Source of the DNA: Antennarius striatus
Taxonomy: Eukaryota; Chordata; Actinopteri; Lophiiformes; Antennariidae
Direction of reading: 5' to 3'
DNA length: 64,000 bases
Assembly (NCBI RefSeq): GCF_040054535.1
Contig: NC_090785.1
Span: 22,183,501 to 22,247,500, forward strand
Shown: one piece after another, positions 33,301 through 60,039 of the stretch
Position numbering within the stretch: position 1 is the first letter of the stretch
Layout of the letters: each line of letters begins with the position of its first letter
The notes under the pieces: model-generated
What the model was told of the DNA's origin: nothing
Databases searched by the model: none
The model's input: the letters and a program-made list of their open reading frames with translations, nothing else
Position numbers and translations under genes: made by a program

Positions 33301-36300
33301 GAAGCAGCAGTAACTTATGAATCTTCAACTGTCTTTGGTTCTATTGTATTCTTTATGTAATTATGATTTATATAAGTGTGTTTTGTCCCTAGTTTCACAA
33401 CACCTGAGAGCACGAAGCCGGTGTCTGGCTATGCTAAACCGGCTGACTGGGGGAGTCAGGTAGAGGATGAGGAGATGAGGAGGGACGTGCATAGAGATGT
33501 GCAGCGGTAACCAAGCCTACCATTATTATTGTTATTATTAGCGGTTTTATATGTAAGCCATTCAAAGCTTCACTTATTGATTAACAGTTACAGACGGAGG
33601 ATACTCGCCACAGAGGTCACCCAGAGAGAGAGAAGAGCTTCGTCTGGTTCTTCTGGAAGGTATATCATGTACTTCAGACTATAATCTTTTTTTTTTTCCT
33701 CACGTTCTTTATTTTGTTTTGTTTTTTTCTGATGAAGAGTGACTGAAGTGAGGGAGGACTGGGGGGTGACACGGATGTGATATACGTCTCGATGAAGAAG
33801 TTTTTTTATTTGTTGCAGGATACTGCTACAGGCACCAAACATATGGAGCCTTTTGGATGTTGTGACATTTGTGTGCTTGTGGGAAGGGGGATATCACTAA
33901 TTGAATCATGTAGAATGCTTTTTGAATGAGTAATTTTTTTGAATTACCCATCCGTAGTCTGAACCCAGATTCTGAAACCAATCATACGTCTGTAGTAACA
34001 GTACAGTAGAATTATATGTTATTGTAAAAAAATGTCCTTTGGGATCAAAAAGGTATCTACATAAAATGCTTCCTACTCCTTTGATAAGTACACAGTATAA
34101 AAGTACAGAACAAAGACTAGAAGAGGTGACTGTTGTGGACCAGGAAGTAGCAAAGATTAGTCAGGATGAAGTGAGGAGGGCATTGAAGAGGATGAAGAGT
34201 GGAAAGGCAGTCGGTCCTGATGATATACCTGGTCTAGAGACAGTGTCACTGAAGAAAAGACAGGAGACAGAGCTGTAGGTAGCAGAGATGAAGATGCTGA
34301 GGTTCTCTCTGGGAGTGACCAGGATGGATAGGATCAGGAATGAGTACATCAGAGGGACAGCACATGTTAGAGGTTCTGGAGATAAAGTCAGAGAGGCCAG
34401 ACTGAGATGGTTTGGACATGTCCAGAGGAGAGATAGTGAATATATTGGTAGAAGGATGCTGAGTTTTGAACTGCCAGGCAGGAGGCCTAGAGGAAGACCA
34501 AAGAGGAGGTTTATGGATGTAGTGAAAGAGGACATGAAGGTAGTTGGTGTGAGAGAAGAGGATGAGAAGACAGGGTCAGATGGAGGACACTGATTGGCTG
34601 TGGCGACCCCTGAAGGGAAAAGCCCAAAGGAAAAGAAGATGAAAGTACAGCAAACCTTCACGTTTTTATGGTTTGACAGTGTGTGTGTGTAGTTGAGTGA
34701 TGTACCTGTCTGTCACAGCTGCGACTCCAGAGAGGGTGAAAACATGGAGACCGATGAGGCCGTGTTACTAAGAAGACAAAAACAGATAAACTATGGCAAA
34801 AACACGCTGGCTTACGATCGATATATCAAAGAAGTCCCAAGGTAGGTCCACACGATCACACACAATTCTGTCCATATAGGCCTGAGACTCATCAGACACG
34901 TGCAACATAGCTGAAATTACTTCTGGGGTAGATCATCAAAACAAGTAGGTAACAGAGTAATAAACACCTGAATGTTGTCTCGTTTCCCCCCCTTTCCTCT
35001 CCAGACACAAACGCCAACCAGGGATTCACCCTAAGACTCCCAATAAATTCAGAAAGTATAGTCGTCGCTCGTGGGATCAGCAGATCAAATTGTGGAAGGT
35101 GAAACTGCACGCCTGGGACCCCCCCACAGAAGGGGGCCAAGACAAAGTTCTCGATAACATGTAAGGAGAAGGTCATCTGCGTATGAACACGTCTGTACGG
35201 TTCTTGAACAGCTCTCGCTGATCGTCACGTTATTTTATCTGTTCCTCCAGTGACGCTCTGGATCTGGATGATGTGATGGACATCCAACTGGACTTCCCAG
35301 AAGATGAGCCCATCTCTCTCACCAGACATGAACTTCACAAGGGGGTGAGTTGAATTGTAGCACATCTAAGCGACCTACGGATTGTAACTCCTGGGGTTAC
35401 AGTAAACACAGGCTTCTACTGTAATGGTTTGAGTTGTAACAATTTTCTGAATTTTTTGTGTTGTAAAATTTAAAACTTACTTAACCATTACATGTAACTT
35501 GCATAAATGACAATTTTTCTCCAATCATTTTAATTAATATTGATAAATTCTTGTGAATTGTCTAAATCCGTTGAGAAATTTTGAGGGGGGGGTTAGGCTT
35601 CTTTGGTTTCTTGTCAATTAAATTACAGTATTTTCCGCACTATAAGGCACACTGGCCTATCAATGAATGGCCTATTTTTAACCTTTCTGGTGTAAAAAGC
35701 TCACTGGATTATAAGGCACACTGTCGGTTTCTGACAAACGAAAGGCTTTTAGGTGCGCCTTATAGTGTGGAAAATACACAACCCTTACAGCCCTATGATC
35801 ACGCCCCCGTGATCAGATCACATGATGTTTTTAAACCATTCTTAACAAATAATGTCTGTCGTGGATTGCTGTGTTCATGTTTACGTGACAGTAGAGATGT
35901 GAAACTGTCTTCTGGTTTTTATTTGGAGCCGATTGACCGCGGAAAACCGGAGATTTGATCGTTTACATTTGATCTATGACAAGCGGTTCAAACGGCTCCT
36001 TATAATTAGATGCAGACGCCGTGTTTCTGTCCATGTAGTCGCCATCGTACAAGCAGTGATGCATGTATTCACGTGATGCAAACACGTTCCGTGATTGGTC
36101 CATCTTGTCATGTGACACAAACGTCTACATGACGCAAACGACTATGCGCATGATTTACGCATTTTTATGCGCGAATCGTGTGCATAGTCTTATTTTGAAA
36201 ATCTCTTTGAAGAGTGGCACAAATGACACAAACTGTATATAACTATGATAGAAGCCTATGGCAAACTTTTTGGAGCTCAAAATCAATTGATGAGCTTTTT

Positions 36301-36681
36301 TTTTTTTTTGGTTTTTATGTGCAATAAAATACAATTTTTCCATTTCCGAATTTGACTGTTTAAGTCTATTTTGCCCCAATTTGTCGATATAAAGAGACAT
36401 AGATGGCAGTGGAGAAGTTGTAAAGACGAAGTCAAGCTTGAAGTATCAATTGTGAACTGTAAATATTGTAAATATGAATATTACCTGTAGCTAGAAAATA
36501 AAGTTAGAACTGAAGAGAAGTACCTTTTATAATATATTTTTATTGTTTTATTTTTTGATCATTCCGTGATTAATCGTTCAGTCATCTTCGCTCCTCTCTT
36601 TTTCAGGATGAAGACTATCTGGGGACTCCAGTCAAACTCCAGAAGACTGACAGCACAGGGGGGGACACTGACAGGGCCTAG
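27363..36681 (+). CDS. slbp: Histone RNA hairpin (stem-loop) binding protein
   Basis: Binds the 3' stem-loop of replication-dependent histone mRNAs and supports their processing and translation. Eight coding exons: 27363-27400, 30625-30765, 33393-33506, 33588-33659, 34719-34841, 35005-35160, 35251-35344, 36607-36681. All junctions are GT-AG with matching phases, giving 270 residues, the length of human SLBP. The RNA-binding domain spans about 132-202: [20 protein letters not shown], then [13 protein letters not shown] (the TPNK site) and [18 protein letters not shown] (60-65) matches the S-phase-exit phosphodegron of human SLBP, and [11 protein letters not shown] (78-88) matches the translation-activation (SLIP1-binding) motif. 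The C-terminus ends [19 protein letters not shown] and lacks the human acidic tail. Teleosts also have slbp2, which I cannot exclude. Confidence 0.95.
28430..28570 (+). mobile_element. Tc1-type terminal fragment in slbp intron 1
   Basis: It begins 'gatcaaaattttaagaccc' and continues 'aaaaattgcaagaattcac', like the terminus of a fish Tc1-type element. No transposase frame follows. Confidence 0.45.
29203..29650 (+). mobile_element. hAT-like non-autonomous element in slbp intron 1
   Basis: Ends: 'cagggggtcaaactc...gagggccacat' on the left and '...gagggccacattgg' and 'gcgggcctcgactttgacatg' on the right. These match the imperfect terminal repeats of a widespread vertebrate hAT (Charlie-like) MITE. 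A 19-bp tandem duplication (ctgtaagtcagggggtcaa) sits at the left end. Confidence 0.6.
30840..32680. other. slbp intron 2, unassigned
   Basis: 'ggccactttattagggacacc' at 30850 is the start of a common fish repeat. An inverted pair 'ccgggggtcatcccccgg' lies at about 32002-32020. No exon-like frame was found. Confidence 0.4.
32925..33010 (+). mobile_element. tRNA-derived SINE head (degenerate)
   Basis: 'tggcgtagtggtgaatgg' resembles a pol III A box (TRGYNNAGTGG), and 'ggtcgagtgtgattcctggg' lies about 45 bases on, where a B box (GGTTCGANTCC) would be. The spacing fits a tRNA-like head. The B box is mutated. Confidence 0.45.
34109..34641 (+). mobile_element. RTE-type LINE fragment in slbp intron 4
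   Basis: Flanked by the 9-bp duplication AAAGTACAG at 34100-34108 and 34642-34650. It encodes [18 protein letters not shown] and then joins directly to [14 protein letters not shown], so the reverse-transcriptase core is deleted compared with the copy at 40203-42594. The end is 'gaagggaaaagcccaaaggaaaag', as in that copy. Confidence 0.85.
35626..35776 (+). mobile_element. Short inverted-repeat MITE in slbp intron 7
   Basis: Terminal repeats 'cagtattttccgcactataag' and 'ccttatagtgtggaaaatac'. The same family as 58617-59167. Confidence 0.7.
35777..36606. other. slbp intron 7, remaining part
   Basis: Contains a CpG-containing stretch at 36060-36180 but no feature I recognise. An AATAAA at about 36500 lies inside the intron and could give an alternative 3' end. 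Confidence 0.4.
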
Positions 36682-37294
36682 CTTCATTGTATCTGTGAAC
36701 GTGTTCGTATGCCTCGAATGATTCAGCCCATCTCCCAACAACACCCCCACTCACCGCTCTCCATGTTAACATGAGTGAAACTCTTCTATATGCAGATGCT
36801 GTGATTTGTCTAATCAATGCAGAATCTGCACAACCCCCCTCACCACGCGCCTCAACTGTCTTATTTTGTAAAAAAAAAAGAAGAAGTGGCATTTAGTTGT
36901 TGTTTTTTGTTCATTTATGCTTCTTACCTTTGTTGGGAAACTTCAAAAACATTTTGTCTTCTCAGGGAGATTTTACATTTGTATGTTTAATTATATACCA
37001 CAGGGCTCTACTCTGTTATCTGCTCTATCAGACGTCACTCATGCAGATGTTGAATTACCGGTACATCCTTTACAGTAAAATGCCCAAATAGGTCAAAATT
37101 TATCGCAATAAAAATAATTCTTCAGAGATTTTTCCTTTTAATGTTTCATATTGAATGCCTGTTATAATTACTCCACGGCACTACAGTCTGAGTGCTCTGG
37201 AGCGTTGTGTCAGTTCTTTAGGGTGTTTTTTACAAATGCATTTGTCTTTTAACCCAAATGTTCCTGTGTTTATCACTCTAAGCCAAAAATTACA

Positions 37295-37300
37295 AATAAA
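37295..37300 (+). promoter_or_regulatory. Likely slbp polyadenylation signal
   Basis: AATAAA, 614 bases after the slbp stop. A second AATAAA lies at 37107-37112, so either could be used. Confidence 0.6.
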
Positions 37301-37559
37301 AGAAACTTCTTTGTGTTTTCTCACCACAACATCTTTGATTGTCAGCTGAGGAGAGTGTTTTCATCCTGTGTGTTAGCAGATTATAATGTATGAAATGAAA
37401 AGGTTGTCATCATGTTCCTGCGCAACTGATGCAGTTCATTTAACTTGTGTCTCTGTTCAGTTGACAATGGGTATTGTGATTGTTGTCCGTGTGTTTCTGC
37501 AGGATATGCAGGTAAACAGTAATAAAAATAACAAGATTTGAACGAGGCAGTCAGAGACG

Positions 37560-37990
37560 GCAACACCCCTCTGCACCCCTGAATTCAAAATTTGATATTT
37601 TTGTGCCTCTGGCTTCGTGAAAATGTTGCTTTTTGTTTATTATATCGCATCAGGTTTCAGAGATGTGTACCTAAAAACATTTGACCTTGACCTAGTTTTT
37701 CAGGGTCAAGATTGTGATTTTCTCATTTTCACCCCCTTGCCTCCATAAATGAAACACCTTTTGTTCCATTTTTCCATCTTACCCGGTTCGTAAGATGTGT
37801 GAAAAAAATTCAAAAGTTGAACTTTGACCTTGACCTATTTTTCTCGAGGTCATCTCATTTTCATCCCCTTTGCTGCCTTAGTAATGTGCTTTTTCATCTT
37901 TCTATCTGCAACAGTTATGAAGATATTTGGTGGACGAATACTGACAATTACAACACATCACCGCTTCGTGGGATGTAACAAGGTTTTCTG
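37560..37990 (+). repeat. Teleost repeat with tandem TGACCT half-sites
   Basis: 'ttgaccttgaccta' occurs at about 37680 and again at about 37826, each followed by a T-rich block and 'aggtca' or 'gggtca'. It ends near 'catcaccgcttcgtgggatg'. The internal twofold structure suggests a dispersed repeat. Confidence 0.5.
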
Positions 37991-38114
37991 AAATGTTTTT
38001 GGAAATGCTGGAATAGAACCAGTGATACTTGTTAAGGTGAACCTGTCAGTCTTAACAGGGCTTCAGAGTAGAAACCTTTTGTCTCAAAGTGATTGTAAAT
38101 ACTCATTCCAGATG

Positions 38115-38680
38115 TTAAATGGTGTACAGTTATGTTCTAAATAACAGTAGTGAGATAAATCACTGTTTTTGTTTCAATTTCAACCTCTACACCGCAAGTA
38201 CTTTTCCTTAGGTCATACTAAAGGTATAGAAAACCAACAGGCTTGTCGTTGTGCCGATTCTGTGAAACTCAATGATCAACTGAAAGGGGTGTGCTAAAAA
38301 ATTTGTGGTGAGTTCAATTAGGAGGAGCGTAGATTCTGGAAAAAAAGCTTTATTTTTTCTTAAAAACTGAGTAAAATGGGTCCCAAAAATTCCTTCGGGA
38401 TTAAAGTATGAGTGTTTTTTTAATGAAGAAATGGATAAAAGAGGGAAAAAGAATTACAAAGAAGTGCCGAAATTTACAGGCTGTTCAGCTAAAATCATAT
38501 CAAATACTTTAAAGAAATGGCAGCCAACGCCAGAAAGACAAGGAAGATAAAGACAAAACAACTGCTGGAATGGATCAGAGAATAAACAAATAACTCAGCC
38601 GATGATCAGCTCCAGGAGGATCAGAGAAGATCTAAACTTGCCTGTGAGTACTGTAACAATCACACGTCTATTTTATATAA
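38115..38680 (+). pseudogene. Tc1/mariner relic, N-terminal part
   Basis: The left end reads 'ttatgttctaaataacagtagtg', a typical fish Tc1/mariner terminus. At 38446 the frame gives NYKEVPKFTGCSAKIISNTL, a helix-turn-helix of the Tc1 type, and later ISSRRIREDLNLPVSTV. The catalytic domain was not seen. Confidence 0.65.
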
Positions 38681-39600
38681 AGACACTTTATGAGGAGAGC
38701 AGATGTCACAAAAACCCAACAATCCACTATATTCAACGACTTTGTGACTTGTGAGGATAACCAGCTTTTTTATCCTGTTTTTATCCATTATGTTGTTGAA
38801 TGCCTGTTGGAGTCAGTGTTGGTCTTGGATCATTTTCCTTAGGGTGGGCAGGCTGTTGCCAAAGGTGTCAGAGGGACACATTCAACTCTTAGTAAAAGAC
38901 ACTGAAGAGACCAAAAATTTGGTCTAAATAAAGTAATTTGCAGTACTAGTAAATATATTAGTTACAGTGAAGCTTTATTGAATAACTGACATTTTTCTTT
39001 TCATTTCATTTTTTTTTTCAAGAAAACAAACATTCCCAATGAATGTCAATCGTTGAAGCTCTCTTGGCGCTCCTTCGACATCTCTTTGTATAGCTAGTCT
39101 TTTGGGTGGACAGCTGATCCAGACGTACACAGAACACACGTTTTTTTTGTTTCTACCAAAATCACGTTAAGACAGTGGGCGCTACAATGGATGTGAGGGG
39201 CATATTTTCCCTCTTCTTACCACTCTTGACAGAAGCCCCATCATATGCTTGACCTACCAGGTTCTCTTTGTACTCTAGGCCGTGTGTGGATTATTTTCTC
39301 ACAAAGATCTGCTGCATCTTTGCAGATTCAAAATGGAGAAAACGTTTCTGGATATCTTCCTAATTAATTGTATTTAATGACAACACAGTGTAATTAAACT
39401 CATGACTACACATGGTGAAAAACAAAATTAATTGTTCAGCTGACTGATAGTCCCTCCAGGTAACAAGCTTGTTTGTGCCTCTCAGATCTTGCATGCAGTG
39501 CAAACCTGAATAGAAACAAGTGACACACATTTTTTTCCACCATCACATTGAAGCAATACCAAAAGTTTTTATTGTATTATTTAGTGTGGAAAAGGGAATT
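38681..39600. other. Intergenic between slbp and immt
   Basis: No gene recognised. Likely the remainder of the Tc1 relic followed by unique sequence. Confidence 0.4.
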
Positions 39601-39762
39601 TTAAAATGTTGTCATTCATACTCCACATCGGCAGGTGGCGCCATAGCGCGTTTAGAAGGAGAAGAAGAGCCAGGAGCGAGGAGGAGCCCGTCCGGCGGTG
39701 GTTCTGCTGTTGCTACGCTGAAGGTTACATTTAGTGGACGTCGGACATAAAAACAAGGGAGA

Positions 39763-56581
<16,819 letters not shown>

Positions 56582-56960
56582 GCCGTGTGTTCAGTTTAAT
56601 ATCGGGATCATTGCAGGAACAAATCTGTGTTGTGTGGGGATTGCATCTCTGCTCAGACGTACCACAATGTTTATGTAAATTAACTCACGTTAACCAATGG
56701 ATGGATATTATTTGGCAACATATGTTTATTTTTAGATATTAAGTCACTGTGGAAAGTTTAAGTGTAAAAAAAAAATCTGATGTACCCATGGCAACTGAAA
56801 TCGTCGTTTGGAACACATTATTTATGCTTGACTTTTATTTTTTTCTTCCTCAAATCAAAGTGATTTGACATTTTGTCACGATACATTTTCTGTTACTACT
56901 GCATGTTAATTTTAAAACAAACAATCATACCATGTTGGATTACGTCATTACCGATACTGC

Positions 56961-56966
56961 AATAAA
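56961..56966 (+). promoter_or_regulatory. Likely immt polyadenylation signal
   Basis: AATAAA, 380 bases after the immt stop codon. Confidence 0.65.
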
Positions 56967-57428
56967 AGACTGACCTGTTAAAAATGTTTACAGATATTTA
57001 TTTGTAATTAATGATATCAGAAATGTAGTTTGAGCCACATCTGTAGGATATCCAGTCTGTTGTGGGTTAAAACCACCGCTTTAATACAAAGTAAAAAGTT
57101 CAAAATGATACATTAAATGTAGAGGTGACAGCGCCACTGCCACCTGCTGTAGTGGATGTGCCATTACATGGTTGTTGAAGACGTTGATTCGTTCATTTCA
57201 GACGAGGATGGATGACGAGTTATGGCTAACATTATTTTTGTAGTTTGTAATTTAAACAACCGTAACAAACCCAGCAAACATCGTTTACATGACTCTTAGC
57301 TGAGATGTTGATTTTATTTCAGCTTCCTAATAGATATTATCCATTATCTGATACCCAGTTAATGATGATACTTTAAGTCATACTCAACAGAAAGTAAATT
57401 CCTATTAAATAATGATTTAATATGGGTA

Positions 57429-57530
57429 GTTCTCAACGTACAAACAAAATTGATTCCGAGAGGTTGTTCATAAATTGAATTGTTTATAAGCCATTATTTA
57501 TTAAATTTCAATCTGTAATTGCTATTTGAG
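57429..57530 (+). mobile_element. Tigger-like terminal fragment
   Basis: 'gttctcaacgtacaaacaaa' with 'gttcataaattgaattgtttataag' resembles the end of a third MITE type. The other end was not found. Confidence 0.35.
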
Positions 57531-57619
57531 GTCATTTAAATGTTATTACTACTCCAAATACAAAAGTAGTACTCCCTATAAGACAAAAGAACACAAAAAC
57601 TGCACAAACAAAATACTAA

Positions 57620-57882
57620 ATGAAATCAACTTCATTAATCCCCCGTAGGGGAAATTATTTGTCCACTCATTAGTTGTTGTTAATCAGGCATATATGTATG
57701 TGTGTACAGACTCAAAACACACACACACACACACACACAGACACACACACACAGACACGAGTCCTGTAGGCAAACAATGGGAAGGTAGAACAGCGGGTAG
57801 CTCCTGTGTGGTGCACCCAATGAACAACTTGTATGGGGATGGTGCCTTGCTCAGGGGCACAATGGCAGCGCTCAGGAGGCGA
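57620..57882 (-). repeat. Common fish repeat (copy in reverse)
   Basis: It contains 'aatcaacttcattaatccccc' and 'ggtgccttgctcaggggcac', the inverse of blocks at 61560-61775, so these are two opposing copies of one repeat. An internal (CA)n tract lies at 57717-57760. The end is broken by the element at 57892. Confidence 0.65.
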
Positions 57883-57891
57883 AAACATATA

Positions 57892-58603
57892 CAGTGATAC
57901 CTCTGTACTCGACCGCCTCTATACTCGACCAAATCGGTGCTCGACCAAAAAATTCGAGTAGAAAATGTATCGGACCCCGAACAGATTTTCGGTACTCGAC
58001 TAGCCGGGTCTACCCGAACGCGCTCCTCGGCCAGCGGGTAAGCGTCAGTTCGACTCAGACTGCCAGCGGAGTAACACGTACGCAAATTACGTACGCAAAC
58101 GTACGTACGCAAATTATAGCAAAATATGAAAGTGGTGTACGAGTGTCCGACCTCGCGTCGCAGTACGAAATGGCAAAGTCAACCATTTCCACTATCTTGA
58201 AGCAGAAGCAACTGACAATGGACAGGTTCCTTCTTAAAGAAAGAGGAAGGCTACTGCCCAGCCAGATTCACCTCCACGGAAGAGAGAGAGAAGGGAGAAA
58301 ACCCCTGGAGGTGCGTTACCTAGCGTCATCATGGAAGGGATCAACCACTCTCCGAAACGTAAGTAAATTATACAAAATGGTTTATAATGCTTTATCTTTA
58401 TCTTGTACTGCTTGTGCACATTTACTATTCATTGTTGTTTAGATACACGTTCTTATAATATTTGAGGTATTTTTCTAAATGGTAAGAACGGATTAAAATA
58501 CTTTCCATTATTTCTTACGGGAAAATTGGTTTCGGTGTTCGAACAAATCGGTGCTCAACCACCACCTCAGAACGGATTATGGTTGAGTACAGAGGTATTA
58601 CTG
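57892..58603 (+). mobile_element. Tigger/pogo-like element with transposase remnant
   Basis: Ends 'cagtgatacctctgtactcg' and 'gagtacagaggtattactg', flanked by TA (57890-57891 and 58604-58605). At about 58114-58213 the frame reads AKYESGVRVSDLASQYEMAK and STISTILKQK, the helix-turn-helix of pogo/Tigger transposases. The DDE domain is absent. This copy supports the class of the MITEs above. Confidence 0.85.
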
Positions 58604-58616
58604 TATATATACACAC

Positions 58617-59167
58617 ACCATTTTTTCCGCACTATAAAGCGCACCTAAAAGCCTAAAGGTTTCTCATGAACCCGTAGAGCGCCTTATAATCTGGTGCGAT
58701 TTATATATGGATTAATATTAACATTGGTTAAAAACATGGTCGCTGAAAAAAAGCCGCCAGTCATGCCGCACTCCGCCACCAGGGGGCCCCCTCACAAGGC
58801 ACTCGACTAAAGGTGAATAAAGACCCTCAGAGCTGAGGGTCTGTTCGCACTGACTGCACTCGTAATGAATTTAATCAGTTTTTAATGTCAGGTTTTTTAA
58901 TATGTGTGTTGACTTCTTTCTAAGATGGCAAAGTGATCAAGTGATCAGGTTTCCTTGAGGCTCAGAATGTCTTATTGACATAACAACAGGGGCCATTCAA
59001 AGGTAGTCAGGAAGTCATGAATACAATCATGACTGTCTGAGCAGCATGGCTCTATCTAGTGGACGGATTGCGCAACTACAGCCGCTGTGGTTTATCAAAT
59101 AATTTTTATTTATTTTTTATTGTGTGCGCCTTATAGTCCAGTGTGCCTTATAGTGCGGAAAATACTG
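58617..59167 (+). mobile_element. Inverted-repeat element, same family as 35626-35776
   Basis: Ends 'ttttccgcactataaagcgcacc' and 'gtgccttatagtgcggaaaatactg' with internal 'gcgccttataatctggtgcg'. No ORF of note. Confidence 0.7.
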
Positions 59168-59191
59168 TGTGTATATACTGTGTGTGTGTGT

Positions 59192-59200
<9 letters not shown>

Positions 59201-59277
<77 letters not shown>
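59201..59277. repeat. (TA)n microsatellite, 5' flank of LINE
   Basis: About 38 TA units. Confidence 0.97.
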
Positions 59278-59281
<4 letters not shown>

Positions 59282-59965
59282 GCCCTAAGTACAAGGGCAA
59301 TAGAGCCCAAATATCAACCACAGTAGATCTGACCCAAGGTGCAGGCTATGTAAAGAAGCCCCAGAGTCAGTCCAGCATGTGGTAGCAGGGTGTAAGATGC
59401 TCGCCAGCTCAGCATACATGGAAAGGTACAACCAAGTAGCTGTGATAGTGTACAGGAACATCTGTACCCGGTATGGACTAGAAGTACCCAAATCCCAATG
59501 GGACATACCACCGAAGGTGGTTGAGAACGACAAGGCTAAGATCCTGTGGGACTTCAGCTTCCAGATCGACAAACAGCTACTGGCTAACAAACCGGACATT
59601 GTGGTGATGGACAAAGAGCAGAAGAGAGCATTGGTGATAGATGTGGAGATTCCAGCTGACGCCAACATCAGGAAGAAGGAACACGAAAAGATTGAGAAAT
59701 ATCAAGGGTTGAAAGAACAGCTGGAACAGATGTGGAAGGTCAAGGTTAATGTGGTCCCCGTGGTAGTAGGAGCACTTGGGGCAGTGACCCCCAAACTGGA
59801 AGAGTGGCTCCAGCAGATTCCTGGAACAACATCTGAAGCCTCAGTCCAGAAGAGCGCAGTCCTAGGAACAGCTAAGATACTGACAGAACCCTCAGACTCC
59901 CAGGCCTCTGGTAGAGGACCCGAGCTTGAGGATGACACACAGATACCACCCCACAAGGGTGAGAG

Positions 59966-59969
<4 letters not shown>
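59278..59969 (+). mobile_element. R2/R4-type LINE, 3' part with restriction-like endonuclease
   Basis: One frame (open from about 59304, ORF to 60056) carries CRLCKEAPESVQHVVAGC, a CCHC finger, followed by KPDIVVMDKEQKRALVIDVE, which fits the PD-(x14)-D signature of the restriction-like endonuclease of R2/R4/Dong-type LINEs. The end is GAVTPKLEEWLQQIPG and a tail. The RT is missing because of 5' truncation. The element sits between two (TA)n tracts. The frame is intact over about 230 codons, so the copy is fairly young. Confidence 0.85.

Positions 59970-60036
<67 letters not shown>
59970..60036. repeat. (TA)n microsatellite, 3' flank of LINE
   Basis: About 33 TA units directly after the LINE end. 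Confidence 0.97.
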
Positions 60037-60039
<3 letters not shown>

